From Tatumella citrea (lineage in GTDB: Bacteria > Pseudomonadota > Gammaproteobacteria > Enterobacterales > Enterobacteriaceae), in the NCBI RefSeq assembly GCF_002163585.1, contig NZ_CP015579.1, positions 2,914,001 through 2,978,000 on the forward strand: a DNA stretch of 64,000 bases, in the 5' to 3' direction. A program made the translations under genes and the position numbers. Below, in pieces: positions 51,550 through 60,677 of the stretch; within the stretch, counting starts at the first letter, position 1, and every line of letters begins with the position of its first letter. Below the pieces are notes generated by a model, which saw nothing but the letters and a program-made list of their open reading frames with translations, made no database searches and was not told where the DNA came from.

Positions 51550-52491
51550 ATGTCTTCATCCCTGGTGTTAGCCGACAAAGTTCCACCGGCTCTGGCAGAA
51601 AAACTGGCAAACGACTATCAGTTATATTTCTACACGAAATCATCGCCTGAAGAGATTCAGGCGATCAGTGAACAGACTGAAATCATCGTGGCCAGCGGCG
51701 AGTCGACGGTCAATGCAGAGATGATCAGCCGGTTCCCTAATCTAAAACTGATTGCCGTTTTCGGGGTTGGTTATGATGGTATTGATGTTGCGACTGCCAC
51801 CAGCAAAAATATCCAGGTCACCAATACTCCGGATATTCTCACCGATGATGTCGCCGATCTCGGGTTTGCACTGATTCTCAATGCTTCCCGACGTATCAAT
51901 GCAGCTCAACGCTTTATTGAGCAAGGCAATTGGGCCTCAGGTTCTTTTCCGCTGGCCAGTAAAGTTACCGGTAAACGTCTGGGTATTGTGGGTTACGGCC
52001 GTATTGGTCAGGCAGTGGCTGACCGTGCGCGTGGTTTTTCAATGCCTGTTGCTTGTTTCAGCCGGCATCCGGTCACCGATCAGGATGTTAAATGGTATGG
52101 CGATTTAACTGAGCTGGCTCATAACAGTGATATTCTGGTGGTTTGTGTCAGTGCCAACCCTCAGACTCGTGGACTGATCAACAAGCAGGTACTCACAGCG
52201 TTAGGTCCAAAAGGAATTCTAATCAATATTTCACGCGGTAGTGTGGTTGATGAAGCTGCTCTGGTTGACGCCATTACCCGTGGAGAAATTGGCGGAGCCG
52301 GGCTGGATGTGTTTGCCGCAGAACCGTCGGTTCCGGAAGCGCTGCTGAATCGTCCTGAAGTAGTACTGACTCCGCATATTGCCAGTGGTACACACGAGAC
52401 ACGGGCGGATATGGCAAAACTGGTGATCGACAATATTACGGCGTTTCAGAACGGTCAGCCGTTGCTGACTCCGGTGACACCAAAAGCCTGA
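51550..52491 (+). CDS. D-isomer-specific 2-hydroxyacid dehydrogenase (GhrB/GyaR-like)
   Basis: 313 residues from the ATG at 51550, which has CAGGATAAAAAT upstream; a TTG 12 codons earlier is rejected. Catalytic domain plus Rossmann domain with LGIVGYGRIGQAVADRA. The active site is intact: Arg in NISRGSVVDE, Glu in the AEPSVPEAL region and His in LTPHIASGTHE. It should reduce a 2-oxo acid such as hydroxypyruvate, glyoxylate or a 2-oxo sugar acid with NAD(P)H, or run in reverse. It is last in the plus-strand arm, 43 bases after the transporter. Confidence 0.85.
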   Translation: MSSSLVLADKVPPALAEKLANDYQLYFYTKSSPEEIQAISEQTEIIVASGESTVNAEMISRFPNLKLIAVFGVGYDGIDVATATSKNIQVTNTPDILTDDVADLGFALILNASRRINAAQRFIEQGNWASGSFPLASKVTGKRLGIVGYGRIGQAVADRARGFSMPVACFSRHPVTDQDVKWYGDLTELAHNSDILVVCVSANPQTRGLINKQVLTALGPKGILINISRGSVVDEAALVDAITRGEIGGAGLDVFAAEPSVPEALLNRPEVVLTPHIASGTHETRADMAKLVIDNITAFQNGQPLLTPVTPKA

Positions 52492-52507
52492 TAACAACAA
52501 TCCTTCA

Positions 52508-52552
52508 CAAAAAAACCTGATTTCTGCGGTGCAGAATATCAGGTTTTTTTTT
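52508..52552. terminator. Bidirectional terminator between dehydrogenase and second TIM barrel
   Basis: A long stem AAAACCTGAT/ATCAGGTTTT with the inner stem TTCTGC/GCAGAA, a GGT loop and one bulged T, flanked by A- and T-runs, serves both convergent transcripts. Confidence 0.9.
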
Positions 52553-52588
52553 GGCTCCGCGGCCTGAAAGCTGCGGAACCTGCCTCCG

Positions 52589-53494
52589 TTACAGCCCCAG
52601 AGCCACCCGCCAGGCAGCCTGTAAAAACTCGCGGCACTGGCGTTCGTTATCCCACAGATCATCCTGCGCCGTAGTACGCATTTCTACAGCAATCGATACC
52701 GGGCCATTGTGCATCGGCAGCGGTAAACTGAGCGCTGTCGCGATAATATTACCTGCAACTTCGGTGGTCAGGAAACCAGGTTCACCGAATTTCATATGCC
52801 AGTCGCCATACCCCCCGGCTGCCGGGTCCAGAATGGCATTCGCCAGATGCAGCTGACCAATCAGTGGTGCCGACAGGGTCAGTGATTCAGCCAGATCTTC
52901 CTCATTTAATGCCACATGGGCACTGTCCCACGCCATATACAGGTCCGGACAGTCAGCTTTCAGGCCGTTCATCCAGCTGACAGTTTCCGGGGTTGGGCCA
53001 ATCAGCTGACGTTTGTGGGCAAACCTGTCCAGCGGTTCAATCTGCATGATCATGCCCGGATACTGCCGCACTACCTCACCTATCTGGACCAATACTTCAC
53101 CAAACACTTTTTTTGCTTCTTCACGCTGTTCAGGGCCCGGATCACTACCGCTGACCAGTGACAATTTTGTGGTGCCACATTCCGCTGCCAGATGCACCAG
53201 TTCACAGGCTCGCAGCATCGACTTTTTGCGCAATTCAGCATCCAGACTGCACATATTTAAGTTATCTTTTAGTAATTCAAAGGTTAGCCACTGCGTCACA
53301 CTGAGCCGACGCTCTTCAGCGACGGTGCGGATCTGACGGGCAATTTCTGGCTGATGAATGATCCCTGTCTCAAAACCACGGTAATAACCGATATCGGCAA
53401 TCCGACGGACAATATCCGCAACTTTGGCTTCCTGAGTCATTTCAGGGAAGAATAACTCGGCGATATGCGCGGAAGGATATAATTGGGTATTCAT
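52589..53494 (-). CDS. Second xylose-isomerase-like TIM barrel protein
   Basis: 301 residues. Candidate metal-binding residues are Glu153 (QIEPLDR), Asp190 (AWDSAH), His216 (QLHLAN) and Glu271 (VEMRT). It belongs to the sugar phosphate isomerase/epimerase superfamily but is clearly different in sequence from the TIM barrel at 49152. It is monocistronic and convergent to the plus-strand arm. Its link to the cluster is by position only; the substrate is unknown. Confidence 0.75.
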   Translation of the reverse strand: MNTQLYPSAHIAELFFPEMTQEAKVADIVRRIADIGYYRGFETGIIHQPEIARQIRTVAEERRLSVTQWLTFELLKDNLNMCSLDAELRKKSMLRACELVHLAAECGTTKLSLVSGSDPGPEQREEAKKVFGEVLVQIGEVVRQYPGMIMQIEPLDRFAHKRQLIGPTPETVSWMNGLKADCPDLYMAWDSAHVALNEEDLAESLTLSAPLIGQLHLANAILDPAAGGYGDWHMKFGEPGFLTTEVAGNIIATALSLPLPMHNGPVSIAVEMRTTAQDDLWDNERQCREFLQAAWRVALGL

Positions 53495-54068
53495 AGAATT
53501 CGACTGCCTCCTGAAAGGTAACGCGGGTTCATGTTTTGCGGACGCTTACCGGGGCTTACTCAGCGCCTGATCCGCCTATGAACATTTTATCATCTATGGA
53601 ACACATGAACAGTGAGCAACGAATCCGGTCAGTAATTCTTTGACGGCAATCTCATTTTTCGACTTCGGGAGGCACAAAAAAGCTGATTGCGGGTGACAAA
53701 TATCAGGGAAACAACATTCCATACGCAAAGGTATGTGCTGAAAACCAGCAGCGTGGTTCTGTCTTCATGGCTGTTTGTAACCTTGCGCTAAACAGCGCTG
53801 CGCATTCGGCTTTATCGGCAATCAGCCATTACTGCTGAAAACATCTTTTCATGGTTAATCAGCCACCTGGTCGCCACTGATACTGCCACCCACCAGCTAA
53901 ACGGGTCATTTCTGGTTAATCAGTATTTAAGATAATACACATCAGAACTGAACAATATGGCAGGACGACAATCTCCGGTACCCGCTATTACCTGAGTAAT
54001 TCCGCAACGAATAACTGTCACAATTAAGGTTTAAACTGTTCAGGGCCCTTAACTGAGAAACGCTTGCG
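53495..54068. other. Intergenic region before the O-methyltransferase, with repeats
   Basis: 574 bases with no supported gene. It holds an 11-bp direct repeat TGGTTAATCAG at 53852-53862 and 53913-53923. Between the copies is a segment (53882-53908) that resembles 54912-54938 on the other side of the O-methyltransferase gene. The promoters of the TIM barrel gene and the methyltransferase gene should lie at its two ends. Confidence 0.5.
53882..53908. repeat. Diverged 27-bp repeat, copy 1
   Basis: Aligned without gaps to 54912-54938, about 20 of 27 positions agree, with the shared blocks ACCAGCT and CGGGTC. It lies inside an 11-bp direct repeat. It may be an eroded intergenic repeat or a trace of a duplicated gene end. 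Confidence 0.35.
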
Positions 54069-54752
54069 ATGAGAACTCCTGATTATTCACTCCCCTATAG
54101 TAACCAGGCCGCTGAAGTGGACGCATGGTTTACAGAAGAACTCATCCCTGACTACCCCGCTTTGCAACTCACTCTGGAGAAGAATGCTGAACAAGGATTA
54201 CCTGCCCACGATGTTTCAGCTTTACAGGGCAAAATGTTGGCAATTTTTGTTCAGATGGTCCGTGCAACTCGGGTTTTGGAGATCGGTACACTCGGGGGTT
54301 ACAGCACTCTTTGGATGGCTAAAGCATTACCATCACACGGTTGTGTAACAACTATAGAGTTTAATCAACATCATTCAGAGATTGCGCGGCAAAATATTGC
54401 TGATTCCGGTCTCTCTGAACGAGTTGAACAACATACCGGCGCTGCACTGGACATTTTGCCTACACTCACCGGCCCCTTTGACCTTATTTTTGTTGATGCT
54501 GATAAAGCCAACAATCCTCGTTATCTGGAATGGGCTCTGAAATTATCCAGACCCGGTACAGTGATTGTCGGAGATAATACGGTGCGTGGTGGACGTGTCA
54601 TTCATTCTTCCAGTGATGATCCTCACGTACAGGGCCTGAGGGAATTTATCCGGATGATTTCAGAAAATCCACAGCTTGAAGCCACTGCAATACAAACTGT
54701 GGGAGAGAAAGGCTGGGATGGTTTTGTACTGGCGATAGTTAAAGCGGCCTGA
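54069..54752 (+). CDS. Class I O-methyltransferase (caffeoyl-CoA OMT-like)
   Basis: 227 residues, methyltransferase family 3 fold. The SAM-binding motif VLEIGTLGGYSTLWMAKALP is near residue 70 and the metal/substrate segment IFVDADKANNPRYLEWAL near 140. The C-terminal part shows VIVGDNTVRGGRV. These enzymes methylate catechol-like hydroxyls with Mg2+. It appears monocistronic and is flanked by repeat-bearing intergenic DNA. The acceptor is unknown. Confidence 0.85.
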   Translation: MRTPDYSLPYSNQAAEVDAWFTEELIPDYPALQLTLEKNAEQGLPAHDVSALQGKMLAIFVQMVRATRVLEIGTLGGYSTLWMAKALPSHGCVTTIEFNQHHSEIARQNIADSGLSERVEQHTGAALDILPTLTGPFDLIFVDADKANNPRYLEWALKLSRPGTVIVGDNTVRGGRVIHSSSDDPHVQGLREFIRMISENPQLEATAIQTVGEKGWDGFVLAIVKAA

Positions 54753-54911
54753 ATTTCTTCCGGGAAGACCACAAATTCAGCCCGGCAATCTTCCGAAGCT
54801 GAGATGTTATTCCGCGAGCCAGCAAAAATATCTGACGCCTCTGGCCCTGCACCTTCCCATTTTTGCCAGGTCCCGTAGCTAGCTTTGGTCAGCAACCAGC
54901 TGGCTTATATT

Positions 54912-54938
54912 ACCGCCAGTGACCAGCTCATCGGGTCT
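54912..54938. repeat. Diverged 27-bp repeat, copy 2
   Basis: Partner of the segment at 53882-53908; the two copies flank the O-methyltransferase gene in the same orientation. See copy 1 for the shared blocks. Confidence 0.35.
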
Positions 54939-55007
54939 GGTAACTCCTGAAATTTTATCCACCGGACCGGGCTAACCATCGACCGGTGCCATCGCTGTGG
55001 AGACAGA

Positions 55008-55235
55008 TTATTTTGTGCCCGTTTGTGCCTGTGACTGTGCCTGTCGACGATGTAGCCTGGTATACAAAAACACATAGACCAGTGTCTGAAAACAGGAGGT
55101 GATCAGCATCGAATGACTGGTACCGGCCTTTCCGTTCATAAGGTCGATAATATTAAATACTATTGCTGTCAGTGATAAAGCGGTTAACAGCAACAATATG
55201 ACTTTGCAAATTTTGAATGTTTTAGGTTGAATCAT
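55008..55235 (-). CDS. Small two-helix membrane protein
   Basis: 75 residues from the ATG at 55235, which has AGGAAGATACCGCTG upstream; a longer frame to 55283 lacks such a site. Two hydrophobic helices (~9-30 and ~43-60), a short polar loop (MNGKAGTSH) and a basic, Gln-rich tail (RLHRRQAQSQAQTGTK). No family recognised. It stands between the O-methyltransferase and the nitrilase-family gene, 114 bases after the latter's stop. Confidence 0.6.
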   Translation of the reverse strand: MIQPKTFKICKVILLLLTALSLTAIVFNIIDLMNGKAGTSHSMLITSCFQTLVYVFLYTRLHRRQAQSQAQTGTK

Positions 55236-55349
55236 CAGCGGTATCTTCCTGAAAATAAAATCCCGCCAGTAGCACTGGTGCATCCGGGGCTACTGGAAGG
55301 ATAATTACTGTAACATATTAATATTATTTAATTTAAAAATACTCTTCGA

Positions 55350-56360
55350 TTATTTTTGCGGATTGTGGGCAACCTGATTTGGATGGCTGAAAACCGGAAG
55401 CTCTTCGGAAAAACGGGCAGTACGGGCGTCACGCTCATAGCCCTGAATCTCAGACAGAACTCCATACAGTGCAGGCCGTCTGCCATGGATCCAGCGCCGT
55501 CCGGTGGACATAGGTAGCAGGCTCAGGTCCAGATCGGCGTAAACCAGGGTATCCTGATAGCTGCCGGTCTCATTCACAATCCGGCCATAAGGGTCGAGGA
55601 TCATCGCGTTCCCGGTACGGATTTCACCATTATCCAGCCCTACGCCGTTGCTGAACAGAATAAACATGCCATTATCATGCGCCCTGGAGGGCAGCCAGCG
55701 CATCAGCCAGCCACGGCCACTGTCACCACTAAGAGCCTGTTCCAGGGCTTGTGGATCATTATGTCGGTTTTCCCACAGAGTGACAGGCAGCGGTTTCATT
55801 CCATATGGACTACGGGAGTTTGTTCCGCCTGTCTGGTGCGGAGCAATCAGTATATCGGCCCCCAACAGTGCAGTTATCCGGGCATTTTCGGTCAGGTTAT
55901 TATCCCAACAAATCAGCACTCCGGCCTTAACTCCCCACGGAGTTTCAAACACCGTAAAATGGTCACCCTGAGAAATTTCCGGATGTTCAAAAGCATGCAG
56001 TTTACGGTGTACCGGACGGGTTCCGTCGGGCATGCATACCGCATAAGCATTGTATAGCTGACCGTCCGGAGCCTGTTCAATAAAGCCGGCACCAATCATC
56101 ATCTGATACTGTTCTGCCAGTCTGGCTATCCGGGCCAGTGACGGGCTGTCCGCCGCAGGTTCTGCCAGATGCTCCAGAGCCTGACGATCCAGGTCTGGTA
56201 CGTGCCAGTAACCGGTAATACACATTTCCGGGAAAACCAGAATGTTAACCCCTTCCCTGTGAGCCTGATGACACATCTCTTCCATTGCTGCCAGATTGTA
56301 CTGTTTATCGCTGGCACGGTGGCAGAACTGCACACTGGCTGCGCGGATTTGCTGGTTCAT
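55350..56360 (-). CDS. Nitrilase-superfamily carbon-nitrogen hydrolase
   Basis: 336 residues from the ATG at 56360 with AGGAG six bases upstream. The catalytic triad is visible: Glu in LVFPEMCITGY, Lys in VHRKLHAFE and Cys in VLICWDNNLTENAR. These enzymes cleave amides, carbamoyl groups or nitriles in the cytosol. It is divergent from a LysR regulator with a 95-base intergenic region, a typical regulator-target pair. Polyamine-related N-carbamoyl or amide substrates are possible given the genes downstream, but this is a guess. Confidence 0.85.
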   Translation of the reverse strand: MNQQIRAASVQFCHRASDKQYNLAAMEEMCHQAHREGVNILVFPEMCITGYWHVPDLDRQALEHLAEPAADSPSLARIARLAEQYQMMIGAGFIEQAPDGQLYNAYAVCMPDGTRPVHRKLHAFEHPEISQGDHFTVFETPWGVKAGVLICWDNNLTENARITALLGADILIAPHQTGGTNSRSPYGMKPLPVTLWENRHNDPQALEQALSGDSGRGWLMRWLPSRAHDNGMFILFSNGVGLDNGEIRTGNAMILDPYGRIVNETGSYQDTLVYADLDLSLLPMSTGRRWIHGRRPALYGVLSEIQGYERDARTARFSEELPVFSHPNQVAHNPQK

Positions 56361-56455
56361 GACATACTCCTGTCGGCAAGTTATGCATGCTATTTCACCA
56401 GACCTCCCGCCAGCATGTATAATCACGTTTTTTCCAGCTTCGATAACCTGACGGA

Positions 56456-57355
56456 ATGGATATTAAATTACTGCGAGCCTTTGTAACACTCGCCCGACTG
56501 AGCAATTACCGTGCGGCGGCAGAAAAATTGTTTATCACCCAGCCAGCTCTGACAAAGCAGATCCAGACCCTGGAATTCCATTGTGGAATGACTCTGTTTC
56601 AGCGGGGCCGCCAGGGAGCAAGGCTGACGGTTTCCGGCCATCAGCTTCTGGAACAGGCCGCAGGTGTGGTCGACCACTATGATAGTTTTGTCAGCCATAT
56701 CGCAGAAATGCAGCATGGGAATGAAGGTGAACTCAATCTCGGATTCGGAGTGTCATCATTTCGTCTGGCCCCAAAAATGGTGGCCGGATTCCGGCTTCGT
56801 TTTCCTCAGGTCCAGGTATCGCTGAACGATATCTCTTCAATCGTGCAATATCAGCTGTTAGCTACAGGGCAGTTACAGGCGGGATTTGTGCGGTTGCCAG
56901 CGCCTGAACCACTCTGCAGTCGGGTGCTGACGCAGGAAAATCTGGTACTGGCTGTCGCCAGTGAAGACGGAGAGTCAGTAATCCGGTCTACCGGTGAATG
57001 GCTTAGTCACAGTCGTTTGTTACAGCTGACTAAAACCCGCGGCGAAGGGTTGTTTGCTCAGATCACTACCTTCCTGAAAACCAATCAGTTAGTGCCACAT
57101 TCAGTCTCAGAAGCGGATGATATTCAGACTCTGCTGGCTCGTGTCTCTGCGGGAGAAGGCATTGCGCTATTGCCCGCCAGCGTAGCGAATATACTGCCTC
57201 AGGGGGTAAGTTTGCATCCTGTCGTAGGGGAAAACAGTCACTGGCAGACCGGTATCGCGTGGGATCCCCGGATAAAAGATCCGTTACGGGATAACTTCCT
57301 GGATATCGTATTTAATGCACAAAAAACCGCTACAGAGACCGGTGAGTCTTTCTGA
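56456..57355 (+). CDS. LysR-family regulator of the divergent amidase
   Basis: 299 residues. HTH at ~1-60 (FVTLARLSNYRAAAEKLFITQPALTKQIQTLE) and an effector domain with LNLGFGVSSFRLAPKMVAGFRLRFP. The divergent layout with the nitrilase-family gene suggests it controls that gene and itself. Inducer unknown. Confidence 0.88.
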   Translation: MDIKLLRAFVTLARLSNYRAAAEKLFITQPALTKQIQTLEFHCGMTLFQRGRQGARLTVSGHQLLEQAAGVVDHYDSFVSHIAEMQHGNEGELNLGFGVSSFRLAPKMVAGFRLRFPQVQVSLNDISSIVQYQLLATGQLQAGFVRLPAPEPLCSRVLTQENLVLAVASEDGESVIRSTGEWLSHSRLLQLTKTRGEGLFAQITTFLKTNQLVPHSVSEADDIQTLLARVSAGEGIALLPASVANILPQGVSLHPVVGENSHWQTGIAWDPRIKDPLRDNFLDIVFNAQKTATETGESF

Positions 57356-57729
57356 AATTATTTTATCCGTAAATAGCTGCTACCGGTTGACGAAGAACTT
57401 CCACCGTGGATTACCTGGTCTTGTGATGTCTGTTCTCAGGCCGGATAAATGTCTTAATCCTGCCCTGATCATTTTCAGAGGTTCGAAACCGGACCAATTG
57501 GTTAAAAAAAATAATATACCCCACTTCATAAACGGTTAAAAATCACCCGAAAATCCCGCACATCTTCAGCAGATTGATGACTAAAAATGGTCATAAGAAA
57601 GAGGTATGACAAAATTTCATTTCATTATCAATCACATAAAATTAATATTTCGGTAATCATATATACATAAAAAATATTATGTTTTATAAATTAGAAATCC
57701 TTAATAAACACCTGATGCCGGAGGCGTTA
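57356..57729. other. AT-rich region upstream of first APC permease
   Basis: 374 bases, clearly AT-rich from 57500 on, with runs such as TTAAAAAAAATAATAT. It must contain the promoter of the permease. No specific operator recognised, and the short frames in it are not supported. Confidence 0.5.
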
Positions 57730-59190
57730 ATGAGCAACCCACCCACAGAACAAACAGGTTTATCATCCCCATCGGATGAACAGAGGTTTACCAGGTCTAT
57801 CAGCCTGATGTCTAATTTCTCGCTAGGCTTCACCTATCTTTCCCCGCTCACTGCAGTGTATTCGCTGTTTGCACTCTCAATGACTCTGGCAGGCCCACCA
57901 GCCATTTGGTGGATACTGATTGCTGCTGCAGGTCAGATGCTTGTCGCTATGATTTTCGGTGAAGTCGCGTCACAGTACCCCATCACTGGCGGGCTTTATC
58001 CCTGGTCGCGAATTTTATGGGGCAAAAAATATGCCTGGATAGCCGCCTGGATCTATTTATGGGCACTGGTCGTTACTATTACATCCATTGCAGAATACAG
58101 TGCTACCTTCGTCGCTACTCTGTTTGACTATTCACAGTCAGCACCACATTTGCTGTTCACTTCTGTCGTGCTGCTATTGCTGATGATGATAGTCAATCTG
58201 TCAGGAACCAAAAATCTCGCCAGGGTTGCCAGAATTGGTTTTTGGTGCGAGATCATCAGTGTTATCGCACTGGGAATTTATCTGTTAATTTTTCATCGCA
58301 CTCAGCCATTGTCTGTATTGTTTGACGCTATGGGCAGTACCGGAAGCTCCGGAAGTTACTCTCATGCATTTATGTCGGCATCGCTGCTCGGGCTGTTTAT
58401 GTTTTTTGGATTCGAAGCATGTGGCAATGTCGCCGAAGAGGTAAAAAATCCGGGGCGGAAAATACCGGTAGCAATGATGCTTAGTATTTTCTTTGGGGCC
58501 ATTTCCGCCATTATTTCAGTACTGGGTTACCTGCTTTCTTACCCAAATCTGTCAGCAATTGTATCCGGGAAGATTGACAATCCTATTCCTGAAATTCTGA
58601 ACAATGCTCTGGGACCACAGGGCGAGAAGATTTTTATTGTGGTGGCTGTTATTGCCATGCTGTCCTGCATTCTCTCTTTACAGGCTGCACTCAGCAGACT
58701 GCTGTTCTCATTTTCCCGTGACAATATGTTACCGGCCAGCCATTGGATGGCAAAAATATCACGCAATAATGTGCCGGATAACGCCATGATTGTCAGTTGC
58801 CTGTTACCGCTACTCATCTGTGTCTGGGTCTACTACCAGCCGGATAACCTGGCAAGGATCACCGCTTTCGCCGTTGTCGGTATCTACATCTCGTTTCAGA
58901 TGGTCGTCCTTGCGGCTTTACGTAAGCGTCTGAAAGGGTGGAAACCCGCTGGCAGCTGGACTTTAGGCAGCTTCGGGCTACTGGTGAATATTCTGGCCCT
59001 GGCCTACGGCCTGTTTGGTATCTGGTTACTTTGTCAGCCCGGCAGTGGTGACAGTTTCCTGGATAAATGGATTGTACTTATTGGTCTGGCAATCGTCCTG
59101 CTGTCAGGTGCACTTTATCTGTTTATTGCCCGCCCTTACGAAAAAACAGAACAGGGATCTCATTACCAGCAACATATCCCTGCTGAATAA
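57730..59190 (+). CDS. APC-family amino acid/choline/GABA-type permease
   Basis: 486 residues from the ATG at 57730, which has CGGAGG five bases upstream; an upstream start 17 codons earlier is rejected. Twelve hydrophobic segments. The N-terminal NFSLGFTYLSPLTAVYSLFALSM, TGGLYPWSRILWGKKYAW and FGFEACGNVAEEVKNPGRKIP fit the amino acid/choline transporter (ACT) branch of the APC superfamily. It probably imports an amine or amino acid for the oxidase and dehydrogenase downstream. Confidence 0.85.
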   Translation: MSNPPTEQTGLSSPSDEQRFTRSISLMSNFSLGFTYLSPLTAVYSLFALSMTLAGPPAIWWILIAAAGQMLVAMIFGEVASQYPITGGLYPWSRILWGKKYAWIAAWIYLWALVVTITSIAEYSATFVATLFDYSQSAPHLLFTSVVLLLLMMIVNLSGTKNLARVARIGFWCEIISVIALGIYLLIFHRTQPLSVLFDAMGSTGSSGSYSHAFMSASLLGLFMFFGFEACGNVAEEVKNPGRKIPVAMMLSIFFGAISAIISVLGYLLSYPNLSAIVSGKIDNPIPEILNNALGPQGEKIFIVVAVIAMLSCILSLQAALSRLLFSFSRDNMLPASHWMAKISRNNVPDNAMIVSCLLPLLICVWVYYQPDNLARITAFAVVGIYISFQMVVLAALRKRLKGWKPAGSWTLGSFGLLVNILALAYGLFGIWLLCQPGSGDSFLDKWIVLIGLAIVLLSGALYLFIARPYEKTEQGSHYQQHIPAE

Positions 59191-59219
59191 TAAATCCGGG
59201 GGGTGTCCCCCGGTTTATT
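59190..59219 (+). terminator. Terminator after first APC permease
   Basis: Stem CCGGGGG/CCCCCGG with a 4-base loop followed by TTTATTA, starting 6 bases after the stop. The stem is extended by AATAAA/TTTATT with one mismatch. Confidence 0.75.
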
Positions 59220-59290
59220 AAATATTAACTGAAACATCATCATGGCTATTGGTTAACTGTCGGTATCATTTATTTTTAAAAGGCAGGATT

Positions 59291-60616
59291 ATGAATAAAA
59301 GCATACAACTGAAAAGAAATTTATCATTATGGCAGGTCGTTATTATCGGCATTGCCTATATGACACCAATGACTGTATTTGATACTTTTGGTATAGTTTC
59401 TGGCATTACTGAAGGCAGAGTTCCTTTAACCTATCTAATTGCATTAGTGGCAGTTTTATTTACTGCACAAAGCTATGGAAGCTTGGTGAAAGAATATCCT
59501 TCTTCAGGTTCCGCTTATACCTATACAAAAAGCATCTTTGGCAATATAGCTGGTTTTATGGTCGGATGGTCTTCGCTGTTAGATTATATGCTACTCCCGA
59601 TGATCAATTCTTTACTGGCAGGCATATATCTTCAGTCATTAATGCCAGGAGTGCCTGTATGGGTTTCTATTTTAATATTTACTATGCTGGTTACTTTTTT
59701 TAATTGCTGCAATATAAAGCTTTTAGCAAATGCTAATTTTTTATTCGTAGGCCTGCCGGTATTGTTGATGGTAGTATTTATCTATATGGTGGTACATGAT
59801 CTGAGTTCGGCTCATGGTATTCAGAGGGTGCTCACGTTTAGTCCATTATATAACGGGCATAACTCTATTATGCCACTGATCAGTGGTGCTGCTATTCTTT
59901 GCTTTTCTTATCTGGGATTTGATGCGGTCACGACACTGTCAGGAGAAACCCGACAGCCAGAAAAAATCATCCCAAAAGCCATATTTTATACAGCATTAAG
60001 TGGCGGTGTTATTTTCTTTGTTGCTGCCTGGTTTATTCAGTTATATTACCCGGATAACTCAGCATTTAAAAACCCAACTGAAGCACTGCCTGAAATTGTA
60101 CTTTATGTCGGTGGCCGGTTATTTCAGTCAATCTTCCTTGTCGCGATACTTTGTAATACCTTTGCATCTGCACTTGCCTCCCATGCCAGCTCCGCCCGGC
60201 TGCTACATATTATGGGCAAAGAAAACCGTATAACCAGCCCTGTACTGGGATTTATACATCCCCGAAGCAAAACGCCTTTATATTGTGTACTACTCACCGG
60301 TTTTATATCTCTCAGTTCGGTATTTTTTGGTCTGGACACCGCTGTATCTCTGATTAGCTTTGGAGCATTGGTAGCTTTCAGTGCTGTTAATATCTGCGTT
60401 ATTGCCAAATTCGCCTGGCGTGAAAAGAAAATAAAATCAGCACGGTCTCTTTTTAACCATCTGCTGTCTCCTGGCTGTGGATTAATCAGCGTGGCATTTA
60501 TGTGGATAAATCTGGATCACGATGCTTTTGTACTCGGTTCAGTCTGGGCCATCGTTGGTCTGGTGTGGGTTATTTATAGTTCTGTCAGTAAATCATCAGT
60601 TATGGCTCCTGAATAA
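59291..60616 (+). CDS. puuP: PuuP-like putrescine importer (APC family)
   Basis: 441 residues from the ATG at 59291 with GGCAGGATT upstream. Twelve hydrophobic segments. The stretches LWQVVIIGIAYMTPMTVFDTFGIVSG, GFMVGWSSLLDYMLLPMIN, CFSYLGFDAVTTLSGETRQPEKIIPKAIF and LASHASSARLLHIMGKENR follow E. coli PuuP closely by recall. It likely imports putrescine or a similar diamine. It precedes a PuuB-like oxidase by 61 bases, so the two are probably co-transcribed. Confidence 0.75.
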   Translation: MNKSIQLKRNLSLWQVVIIGIAYMTPMTVFDTFGIVSGITEGRVPLTYLIALVAVLFTAQSYGSLVKEYPSSGSAYTYTKSIFGNIAGFMVGWSSLLDYMLLPMINSLLAGIYLQSLMPGVPVWVSILIFTMLVTFFNCCNIKLLANANFLFVGLPVLLMVVFIYMVVHDLSSAHGIQRVLTFSPLYNGHNSIMPLISGAAILCFSYLGFDAVTTLSGETRQPEKIIPKAIFYTALSGGVIFFVAAWFIQLYYPDNSAFKNPTEALPEIVLYVGGRLFQSIFLVAILCNTFASALASHASSARLLHIMGKENRITSPVLGFIHPRSKTPLYCVLLTGFISLSSVFFGLDTAVSLISFGALVAFSAVNICVIAKFAWREKKIKSARSLFNHLLSPGCGLISVAFMWINLDHDAFVLGSVWAIVGLVWVIYSSVSKSSVMAPE

Positions 60617-60677
60617 TGCAAGTCCTACATTCACAGTGAGGTTACCTGTGATTTTATTAACTAACCGGAATTAAAAA

